Assembly: GCA_947000775.1 (NCBI GenBank) | Contig: CAMQGK010000565.1 | Location: 11,455,001 to 11,519,000 of the forward strand | Source: Pterois miles | Taxonomy: Eukaryota; Chordata; Actinopteri; Perciformes; Scorpaenidae | DNA: 64,000 nt | Direction: 5' to 3' | Shown here: piece after piece, positions 1 to 12,100 of the stretch | Layout of the letters: each line of letters opens with the position of its first letter | How positions within the stretch are numbered: the first letter of the stretch is position 1 | Made by a program: the position numbers and the translations under genes | Notes under the pieces: model-generated | What the model was told of the DNA's origin: nothing | What the model saw: only the letters and a program-made list of their open reading frames with translations | The model's database searches: none

Positions 1-134
1 TGCAGATCATCCTCATGACTCTCGAGAGCAGTAAGATGTCGGTACTGTTGGGTGCGTTGGATTTCACCCCCGACGTCGGCCAGAAGACTCTGATTGTAGC
101 CAGCTCTGCTCAGGAAGTTGAAGACGTGTTTGAG
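1..134 (+). CDS. tdrd12: tdrd12 exon (partial, window edge)
   Basis: Reading frame starts at base 3 and gives 44 residues including KTLIVASSAQEVEDVF, the start of the helicase C-terminal lobe. It ends in phase 0 before donor GTGAAA. The true 5' end of the exon lies outside the window. Confidence 0.88.
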
Positions 135-3100
135 GTGAAACACTGGCGTCAGTTTATACTGTTCATTCCTGTGGTTGGATCTTTAATTTAGGACCAATAT
201 GAGTCCAACAGACTCATCGTACTGTGAAGTACACTTTGTCTGTAACAATACAAAGTTTTATGAGTTTGCCTTTCCTGCAAATTGGCATACTTGTCTCCTT
301 CAAGGAACTCATTATGTTTCCACTGCAGCGGTCAGGGTCTAAATTAAGTTCTGGGGACATTTTACGGGACCTTTTTACCTGCTAAAAAGGCCCTGGTCGG
401 GGGTAGTACTTTCTGAAAGTGCAGGAACTGGAGTTTGCTGGGATGACTGTCAGTGGTTGGTGAAACACAAACACAGTGCCACTGCTTCAAGGAAGTTCTC
501 TAGTATTGATTTAGGACCATTTTAATACGAGGGGAGAGCATTTCTCTTTGTTTGACAACGTTAAAAGTAAAGTTAAGCTCTGCTGTCGGCTTCCTGAATC
601 ATTAAAACAAGACAAAGAAAGAGAGATTGTGCGAGCAAGCCAGCAAGCGGTGTTGTGAATTAGTTAAAGAAAAGTTATGTTCTGATTGTTTCATGGTGGT
701 GATGGTCTAAAGCACATTATAAAAATCCCTCAAACGCTCAACAGATGATTTTGTGTGGAGACAGACGCTCTTAGTTTCATTTCATTCATTACATCTAATG
801 TGCAGCAGTAAGTTTATTTTCTCAAGCGTTTTTTTGATGAAGCAGGCAGATACACTGAACTGGGGGCTGCAGAGTGTGTTTATCTACCTCCTGTGACCAC
901 CAGCATCCCTCAACACGTCATATTGCTTTTTCATGTCATTGGACTGATTTGCCTAATCCTCGCAGGTCTTTGGACCACCATGGAAATGCTTGAAAAGTAG
1001 TTCCTGGGAACTACTGGAGTAGACTACAAAAGTAGTTCCTGGGAACTACTTTTGGTGGAAACCTGGTTTATCATTACCACACTCCATCCACATACCTGAT
1101 ATACAGATGGACTACAGAAAAACCAAAGTGCAGTTTTCCTTGAATTAACCAGTGTCTTTTCTAATCTCCAGGCTGTGAGCAACAAATCAGCATTCTGCCT
1201 CAAGACCCACAAGGGGTTAACACACCAGTTTGACTTTGTCATCCAGCAGTGGAGGAAAGACATCGGCCCCGGCACTCACGTTATTCTGGGTAAATTGAAT
1301 GTATATGTGTTTAAGGAAACATTACCAACAGTAAAGACACTTAGAGTCATTCACTGAATCTCCTCCCTAAACATTAAAGCCTTAGCTATGCTCCCAAACA
1401 GACACGTACACAGACAGCTGGGGACACCATGGACGGCAGGTAGTTCTGTGCATACTGTCCATTTGGCGCGCAATCACAACAAATAAGTACACGCCAGTAC
1501 ATGGATGTCTACACAGAGCCAAACAAAGACCACAAAGACCATAGCAAGACACAAAATGACCACAAAGAGATTAAAAAAGACACACAAAGACCCACAATAA
1601 AACACAAAATGATCACAAAGAGACATAAAATGTTGAAATTGACATCACATGGACCCTCAGAGACACGCATAGTAGAACTTTGGCTTTAACAGTACTGCTA
1701 TAATTTCATTTTTGTTGTGCTTGACCTTTGACCTGTAGTAACCACCACTGAGTGTCTGACGTGTCTGGGAATCAGAGATGCGACTTGTGTCGTCCACTAT
1801 GGCTTCCCCGCTTCCCCCAAAGTATTCGGCGGCCGACTCTTCTGTATGGCCGACAACTTCAGGAACCTTTCTGAACGAGTGAGAACAGACACGTCTTCTA
1901 TTCACTCACATAACCACAGTTTCAGTCTCCACACGTGCTAGATGAAATTTGTGTTTTCATTTCTCTGATTGGTTTTCCGAGGTTTCCCCCCAGGATCCAG
2001 CTGAGAGCCACCCTCATCTCACCAGGTCGGTGCTGCTGATCTCTGAGAGGAACGCCTGCCATGTAGTTGGACTTCTGCGTTACCTGGGCCGAACCAACGC
2101 CCCACTGCCCCCGGAGCTGCTGTCCTTCGCTCAGGGTGTCCATGTGGCCCGGGAGGACCAGAAGACCAACAAACCTCTCTGCAGCTACCTCAAGAGCTTT
2201 GGAGTCTGCAGGTCAGCTTTCCCACTTCTTCAAATAATGATAAACTTCTCTGTGGTTTATATTTTGATATATCTGTTATATATCTGTATATATATTTCAT
2301 ATGGTGAGCTGAATGTTTAATCTTTAGTCTATAATCTGTAAAGACAACAACAAAACACTTATTTATCTGTATGGGCTGCTCTGGAGATGCACAGATCGAT
2401 CGGCCACCGGTTAAAACCTGCTGGTTGTCAGCTGATCTGCCATGACTGACTTTTTTTGCCAGTCAAATTTACACACGTGCCTTCATGAAAGCAGTTTTGC
2501 AAGTTCAACCATAAAAACTTTTAGATCAATGTTGAGATTTGTTTGAGAGAAGGTCCTGAAACTTGGTGCAGGATTGGAGAAAATTTAAGTTATTTATTAG
2601 CCAATATTTTATTGTGAACATACATTTGAATGAACATTTTTCCATGAAAGAAAAGTTGCAAGAATATACAGTATGTATATGCTGTCAATTATAGTTCAGT
2701 CAGGAGAGACTCGTAATGATAATTTATTACAAAGTGCACAAAGTTATGACTAATGAAAAGTCTTTGGCGATTTAGACTCGACGTGATGAAGTTAGGGGGA
2801 AGTGATGCCGTAGTCAGATTAGGAATATTCGCCCCGGTTCTAGACACTGGTGATGGTGGCAGTGAAGGGATTTGATGAAAATCCGATGAGGGACGTGGAG
2901 CTCTGATGTGATGAGCTGGAGGTGATGGGGAGGTGGAGGGTCGCATCAGTTTGTGCTGCAATTACAACAGACAGCAGCAGAGAGCAGAACAGTTTTTAAA
3001 CTTTTGACACTAATGATGTGATTGGTTTTGACAGATATGGCAAGATCTGATTGGTCACTAAGAGTGAAGCGCCCACAATCAGCTGACATAGTAGGAGCCC

Positions 3101-6100
3101 ATGAGAGAGACCCAGAGATAAATGTGAATGAATGAGAGTAACCAGAGTCTTCCTGACTGACCTTCTGCATCAGCTTAATTTCTAGAAAGAATGAATGAAA
3201 ACCGTTACCGTTATCACACGTCAGTCTTTTTAAAAAATAAGAATTAGTTGTGTTCAGGTTGAAATCCACTGGCCCAGATCTGGCTCAGTTTGCGGGAAAA
3301 TAGCATTCTGGTTCACTACGGATTTGATTTGATCTGTGTTTTCCTGTGCAGAGACAGCAGTGTGTGTCCTGACCGTCACAGATTCATTTCCCGGCTGGAT
3401 CAGTCGGTGCTTCCTGCCTCAGGAGTCATAGAAGTGAGGACATTCTCGTCTTTGTCTCTGAATTTTTTCATCCATCAGTTGCTTCAGCCAGACAAGCAAA
3501 TCAGATAAACAAGAATGAATTAGTGCTTACACATAAACAAAAAATAGAGACATGAGTCTTCTTATAACACTGACCATGTTATTTCTAAGTTTAAATCTCA
3601 TTTGTTTAATAATCAGATCTGTAGTTTCTATAATCTGTCCTCGATCCTGATGTGAAACAGAAGCTCATTGTATATTCTTCCTCTCACACATTTCCTGGCT
3701 GCCATCTTTATTCATTCATCATAGTAATTGTTGATTACATTTGTTCATCATATTTTTAAGTAAGCAACCATAGAGTTGTCTGCACTTGTATTAAATGTTT
3801 TGCTGTGTTGTGTCCGGTGCTCCCAGGTTTTGCCTCTCTACATTAAGACTGCATCAGTGTTCTACGGCCGTATTGTCCAGAAGGACGGAGGCTTCCAGAG
3901 CATGGCGTCTGAGATGGCTGCTTACTACGCCGACAAGAAACCTGGAGCTGAGGAGATGCTGGAGGGAGGCTTATACGCTGTGCAGGAGGACGAGGTCTTC
4001 CACAGGTCTGACATGAAATCTGAATGCACTGAAGGAGATTTTTAGGCTTGAAAGAACTGTTTCATTCACGACATTTGAAGCCCAAATGCTGTTTATTTTT
4101 ATCATGATGTTTCCTGTTAGTGTAACCAGTCTCTGTGTTTGTTAGTGTCTTTGTTAAATGAGGCTGCTGGTTAGTTAGAAGGCTACCAGATCACTCAGGC
4201 TGTTTTTACATCTCTGCACCGGCGACTGGAGGTGTTACGTTTTTGGGTTTTCTGCCCGCCCATCCGTCAATCTGTCTGGGTGTCCATACATACGTACATC
4301 CCGTTCTTAATGAACACGATTTCTCAGGAATAAAGATATGATAAGGATATCTTGTACAGACAGACATACATATGTACTGTATTGTATGTATGTCCACCTG
4401 TCCATCCCTTTGTCTAGACATCCAGCCATCTGTATGTACTTAGGTCTGTATGTCCCATTGTCATCAACGCGAAAGGCAGAAATGCCTGGAGTGAATTTGA
4501 ATTTCTTAACATTTGGCACAAATGCCCACCTAGACTTTAAAGGTGAAGTAATTAGATTTTGGTGGTCAAAGGTCACTGTGACCTCACAAACATGTTTTTG
4601 GCTATCACTTGATAATTCATAATTTCACACAAATGTCTAACAGGATAAAATGATGAAGTGGTGACATTTTGGACAGACATGGATGTAAACTGACACTTAA
4701 CTCTCTCCCTCTAACAGTGATATGTGGTGGTGGTATGAGCTTGCTGCATCTGCCCCCCCCCCCCCCCCCAACATTCCTAGCTACTGCTCCGTCGTTTTGG
4801 TCTCTCCCCTTCCTGCCCTCTTTAGCTCTGACTGGTTGATGTAAAATGCATCATTTCTGGTGCGCCAGCGTGCTGAAGTCACCACAGACATAAAATATCA
4901 CAACTTCAGTATACGATAGGCTTAATCAGCATTGTGTGAACTTGTTTGTTAAGGGCTTGAATGTAGCAGATATTCATTTATATACAAGTCACTCTAGCAT
5001 GACTGTTTTTACTGGTTTATCAGCTGGAGCTTATTTTACTTTTGACATCAGTGCAACTTTGTCTGGATTAGAGCACCACAGATAAATGTATAACGTCAGT
5101 GTGTGTTCCCTGTGGCAGGGTGAAGATCCTGTCTGTGCCAGACAGAGGTGACAGGCTGTTTTTCAGCATCTTTGTTCGGTTTATTGATGTGGGAAAGGAG
5201 GAGGAGGTCAAATCCCATCAGATCCTCCAGCTCCCGGAACAGTTTCACTCTCTGCCCAGCCAGGCTGTGGAGATCATCGTCTGCCGGGTCAAACCAGTGG
5301 ACGCAGAGACCGACTGGCACCCCAAGGTTTGCAGCTTACTGCCTTTGCTCGCAAATACACCATCACATCCCCACTATTCTAGTTTTCTCTATTCATTTAC
5401 TAGTAGCTGGAAAATACGGTCCGTCACAGGGTGTCTTTAAAAGTGAGCATGTCTGTAAAGGGGAGACTGGTGGGTACCCATAGAACCCATTTTCATTCAC
5501 ATATCTAGAGGTCATAGGTCAAGGGACCCCTTTGAACATTGCCATGCCAGCTTTTCTTCATCAAAATTTTGCACAAGTTTAGAGTATTGTTTATCCTCCT
5601 AACTGACATGACCTGGTTGGTACCAATGGATTCACCACTAGTTTCACATAATACCAGTATGTTCATTCTAGGTTTAAAACTGAGTTGCTAAAACCTAAAA
5701 ATCACAAGTTTCATTAATGCATTAAAGAAATTAATGGTAACGTAAATTTCCATTAAATTTATTTATATTATTATCATATTAACTTTGACAGCCCTAATTC
5801 TGACAGAGCTGAGTATCACTTTTCTTTAAAAATGTCCTCAGTTTTGAGTTTAAATTGATGAAAGTGTTTAAATATTACAAGTATTAAATCTGCAGGTATT
5901 AGTGCTCACATTTATAGCTTCCACTGATCAGTCCTGTGTAAATCAAGCAGTCATGTGATGGTCATATGATTGGACATTATTTTTGGTTCACAGGTCACCA
6001 GAGCGATCAGCCAGAAGATCCGAGGCCTGCAGCACCGAGCCAGAGTGGTCCTCAGTCTGGGAAACACTGTTTTTGTTGATCCCATGGTAGGTTTCAATCA

Positions 6101-9100
6101 ATCAGTCATCTCTTCATTCAGTCAGTGGTTACTGATGGACAGATAAACTATCTGACTTAAAGGATAATTTCATCATGTTTCAGCCCCCTTTATTTTTCAA
6201 CTAACTAATAGTAATAATTTCTGAAGTTGGGGGAGAGTGCTGTAGACAGCAGCTGCTAACAGGCAGCAGTGTAATCCTATCCCATTTACGTCCACTAAAT
6301 GTGCTTGTTTCTGCTTTGACAGGCTCTGATTGTTATTATACTGTAAGTGTCTGACATTATGGAAAGAGTCTCTCTAAAGGAGAAATCTCGCGAGGTGACA
6401 TGTTGCCGGAAGACAGCAGTCGAATATTGGAATACATCCATGGTGGCAACGAGTGTTTGTTGTGTTGTTGTGTGTTGTGTTGAGTACAGAAAGGGTAGCT
6501 CAGTGTCATTAAAACAATCATTCACAAAGACTGGGTCAGGTCGCAGGAGGTTTTATTAGGGTTGCCAATAAATTTGCAGAATTTCTTCCATTTTCTTTAA
6601 GATTTACATCTCCAGTACAACTTTGAGCCACATGAGGGAGCTTGAATGTAAATATAGCCTTCTGATAACACTGAATCTGAAAGACTAGCGTTCATTCTGT
6701 TTTACTGTAGAGGAACAAAAGAGAGCCTGTTAACTCCATCTAAATGGATTTGGTGTCAGTATTTAACATGTGCATATGTTTTCACAGAACACATTCTTAA
6801 CAAACGCATCTCGTTTGACTAGTTTATATTCAAAATAATGTAAGGTATTGCAGAAATGAGTAAAAATAGGAGCATTTGTTTAAGCACGTCTCTCTTCTCA
6901 CGATTTATAGATCGTTAGATTGTTGAGTCATTACACAAAGCAACAATGGGCATGTGTGAAACGAGAGGACGTCATTCACTCACACTCACACCTTCAGGAC
7001 ATTTAGAATTATCAATTAGAAGAAGAAGAAGATAGTCCTTTATTAGTCCCACGAGGGGAAATTCAATTTTTTCAATCTGTTGTTAACTTATACACGGTAC
7101 ATGCAGACCCGAACACACACATGCACAAACATGCAAAAATGGAGAGATGTCAGAGTGATGGGGCTGCTCCTGACAAGCGCCCCGAGCAGTTGTTTGTTGC
7201 ATGCAGTTACCCTGCATGTCTTTGGACTGTGGGAGGAAACCGGAGCACCCGGAGAAAACTCATGCTGACACAGGGAGAAAATGCAAATTCCACACAGAAG
7301 GGCCCAGAGCTGAATTCAAACCTGCGACCCGCTTGCTGTGAGATGACAGTGCTAACCACTGCACCACCGTGCAGCCCGAGGAAGATACCTGTTTTAAGAC
7401 ATCTGTATGCATTTAGACTCAGAAGGCAGAGCAGGTCGTCCACCAATCATAAGGTTGTTGGTTCGATCCCCAGCTCCTCCGGTCACATGTCAGTTTCCTT
7501 GAGCAAGATACTGAACCCCAAATTGCTCCCGCAGGCTGAGCCACCAGTGTGTGAATGAGTATTTAGATTAGATCCTGATGGGCAGCATGGCAGCCTCTGC
7601 ATCAGTGAATGAATGAATGTGTGTTTGATTGGGTGAATGCTGACATGTACTGTAGAGTGCTCTGAATAGTCAGAAGACTAGAAAAGCGCTTTTTAAATGT
7701 GTCCATTTACCATTTACAATACTGGATCATCAATACTAGACCATTTTCAGAAATTCTTATCCATATCCATATACCATTAGTCACTGAAAACACAATAACA
7801 TGAGAAAATAGGGTTCAGGTTGAAAAATACCGAAATTACCCTTTAATAACCCAAGGTCTATTAGGTTCTCTAGACTGGCCACATTTTATACATGTTTAAG
7901 GTTTCTTAAAAGTTTAAAAAATAAAGTAGATGAAAATGATTTTATTAGCTAATATCAGTCTGTAATACGTTTTGGGTGCAGTTCGTACCAGTAAACCCTT
8001 TTTTGTTGTTTTTCTTTGGAGGTCCGTGTGACCCAGGTGCCAGGTATGAAAACTGTGATTAATGAGTACAGTGTGCAGTCAGAGATCCTGAACACTGAGT
8101 GGGGAGTCAGCAACCCGGAGCATCTGGACCTGCTGAGGGCGCTCTGCCAGGAGAGCCAGGCCAGCAGCAAAGGGGCGGGTCCCATCTCTGGGTAAGGACT
8201 GGACTCACTGCTGTCCCAGTAGTGGGACATGTAGAAGACATCAGCCGCCTCCACTCTGATGATTATTATGGAGTACAGTTCAGACCTGCTCTATATGAGA
8301 AAACCTCTGTTCTGATTTAACGTCATATGAAAATGAATTGAACCGAATGAATGTTGTGTGTAGGACGGGGGATTGTCTGGCGTCTCTGGAGGTCAGGATC
8401 AACGCTGAGGTGGAAGTCCTGGCTGAAGCCTTCAGAGCAGCCGAGGTCAATCCGCTCACTGACCTTCCTCACCTCGAGCCATGTGAGCCATGTAGTCCAG
8501 TACCTTCAATGATCCAGTCCCTGGTCCCTGCACCACCAGCAGCTGAGCTCAGCCTGGTTCCAGTGTGTGATCAGAAACCCCTGTTGTCCAGCCAGGCTGC
8601 TGTTGAACAGAGAAACAACCACACTGCTGATCTGAAGTCAGCTGAGCAGATGAGGTTGGTGTCTTCATACTCAAAAAATGTGTTAAACTTAAGATGTTTA
8701 GTATTAGATAAAAGATCTTTCAATTACCATTTAGCCTGCATCCATCTTCGCATTTAACGTTTTCCCAACCAGCTCACAGCACCATTTCTTCCAGTTCAGT
8801 ATTTTAATTGTGATGTTTCAAGATTCCAGCATGAAATTGAGCCATCCTCTCTTTTCACTGACAGGGCTCCAGGTTGACTTTTTACACTGGTTGCACTAGT
8901 GTGTCTAACTTTCATTTAGTTAGACGCTGTCAGTTCCCATAGGCCTACACTAGGGATGATGTTATAGCAGAAGTTTAGCAGTGAAGTTCCACGGTTCTAG
9001 ATGTTTTGGCTGTAGCTATCTTGTTTTTTTTTTTTTCAACCAGAAGTAACATTAGAGGATGGAGTACAGTATAACTGAAAGCTGAATAAAATATTTTAGG

Positions 9101-12100
9101 TGACCAAAATGTTTTAATGAACTCTGATGAACTGAAAACACACTGTGAAAGGGTTAATTAAAGTTGTAAAATGAAAGCACAGACAGACAGAATTGCAGCA
9201 CTGAACAGAAGCTTCATGATTTCAATGCACAGGATGGTTGAAGGAGGAGAACTTTGCCCTACAACCACCCAGGCCGCTCGTCTCAACCTCGGACAAAAAG
9301 GTAAAAACACAATAGAAGTCTGAACTTCAGTAAGAGCTGTAGCTAGACACTGAGAAGCTTCATGCTGTATGTTGATCATGTATGTTATTAATTGGGCTGT
9401 CAATCGATTAAAATATTTAATTGTGATTAACTGCATGATATCCCATAGTTAATCATGATTAATCAGAAATTAATCACATTTTGTATCTGTTCAAAATGTA
9501 TCTTAAAGGGACATTTATCAAGTATTAAATATGTATTATAATATGCTGCTTTATGCAACTGCATGTATATATTTATTATTGGAAATCAATTAACAACACA
9601 TAACAATGACAAATTTTGTCCAGAAACCTTCACAGGTTCTGCATTTAGCATAAAAATATGATATTTAAAATAGTATGTATTTTTAGATTTAGTAAATAAC
9701 ACCAAGAGAATAACACAACTTTGTATCTGCTTTCACATTTAGAAAAATTACATGCAAAAACAGAATTGTTTGGTGAACCTGAGACAAACATTGATAGTTA
9801 ATAATGGTGACTCCACTCTGTGTTCAGGTGTTTCTGCACGAGACGATCAAAGCAACAGCCAGCAGGTTGTCAGCACTAATGTGACCGACTGTGACGAGTC
9901 CACAAAAAGGTACAAGATGGCCGATCTGGATAGTAAAAGAAGCCTTCTTCCTACACTGTCTGTACTTAGAAATTTTACCTTTGTAAATCTGCATTCGATG
10001 ATCCAGACTGTACAGGTGGGACTACAGTTGTGTAGTGTCTCTAAAGCACTGGTTCCCAACATATTTTCCTTGCAGCCCTCCCCCCACTTGTATCTAATGC
10101 TTTGTCCACAAGGGGAACATCAGCAGCGCATGGCGGCTGGCCTGCTGAACGGCTGCCCCGCCGAACGGCTGCCCCGCCGAACGGCTGCGTGATTCACGTC
10201 GTGTTGGTTCACACCAGCTGTGTTTCTACTGTTGCTACCAGTCCCTTTTTGTGCGTCTCATGTGGGTGGTGTGGCTGCTTTATCCTGTTAACATGGACGG
10301 CGAAATGAAAAACAACCGGTAACACTGCCGCCACAGGCTGCTGATGTTGCCTGGTGGACAAGCTGACATCATCACCCTTAAAAAAAATCCCCAAACAAAA
10401 TCCTCAATTTAAAGGAAATCAGTGTGTTAAATGAGTTGGTCTTTTTGTTTTTTAACAGATCAATTTTCTTACGAATAGAACTCATCAGTTACACAAATAA
10501 AGTGTTGACGTCTTGACGAATTCGCCAGGCAAATGTAGATACATGATATGATCTGAAGAGCAAAAAAAGTTTTTGACCGTAGTGAAAATGTTGTTTTTGA
10601 AAGGCTAAACACCAAAAAATATGGATTCAAGTCAATTCAGTTTATTTTTGTATCGCTCAAAATCACGTCACAATTTTGCCTCATTGGGCTTTACAATCTG
10701 TACAGGGTACAACATCCTCTGTCCTTTACAGTACGACCCTCTCATCGGATAAGATAAACCTCCTCATCCAAAAAAAGCAGAGGACAGACATGTAATAGAT
10801 GTATTCAGAATAACAACGTAATGAGAATACACTGACAATCCATATGACAAAAATTAATACAGAAAATTTTGTTAGATTTTGATTATACATATTCTTAAAA
10901 ATAGCATTTTAAATAGTTATATATACAGACTGTTATAAATTATCCAGTAAGTATGTAATTATGATTTTAGTTATTCATGAGCAAATCTAATGTTGACAGC
11001 CTCAGAGGAGACAAATCCTGGCGCCCCCCTTGTGATCTAAGAGGGGCCCCTGCTTGGGAACCACTGCTATAAACAACATTTTAATTTGAGGTGGAGATTA
11101 ATTTCAAAACCTATTTGTTTCCCGTCTGGTTGTATCTCAGTTTCCACCCTCTGGCCCGTTGGTACCAGACGCCTGACATCGTGATTGTGAAGGTGAAGCT
11201 GATGAACCCAGAGAGCCAGCGCTGTGATTTCTACCCTGACAGAGTCATTTACAGGTCCGTCAGGAGCAGACCACCCATGATCACTCACTTATTTCACAGC
11301 ACATCCAACAGTCATTGGAGCTTTTTATCCAGAGCACTTTACACTGGCGGGAATAGCTACATGTTTAGGATGGCCAGCGTGGGTGTGAGTTAAACACAAC
11401 ATGAACATGTAATCTGTTGTTTGTTGAGTATTAGAGCTGTTCCTCTGCTAAAGATTTAATTAAATAAATTTTGTGATACAAAATGTTAGCACATTCATAG
11501 GAAGTTAGAGATCACCTTCAGTTCATTGAGACAAAACAAGGTTAGTACAAAGGTTGTTCTGCTGCAGTGTCTCCACAGATAGTCCACAGACATTTCTGTG
11601 ATTAGTTCTGAACTGTTTTAAGGCTTAAGCTTCTCAGCTACTTTAGCCTGTCATAAAATGTGTTAAAATCAATATTTAGTGTCACATGATTATTATACGA
11701 CAGTGCTGTGCAACCTTAAGGTTGGCCCACATTGTAAGATTTTACAAATCTTACCAGAGGTGTAAAATGAGAGAGCGGTGAAATTTAACAGTGTTGTTCC
11801 TATATTGTGTGGAGAGCAACGATTTGATCGAAACAGCAATTTGTGATGTTAGTTTTTAATTTATACTGAAAATTCATGAAGGATGGATGGATGAAGTCAT
11901 GGAGACACGTTAAATAAACACTTGACGGCGGTGGTTGTCCTTCTTTCTTCAGGCAGCTTGGTTCTCTATTGGCTATCGTTCTTTCCCACGTGATGGCGTA
12001 ATCAGCCGTCAAAGGGGTTCCCCACACACAGCAGCATAACCCATTGGAAATATTGAGCATGTTTGTGGTTTGAAATTGGTGGGGCCAGGATGGACTTTAG

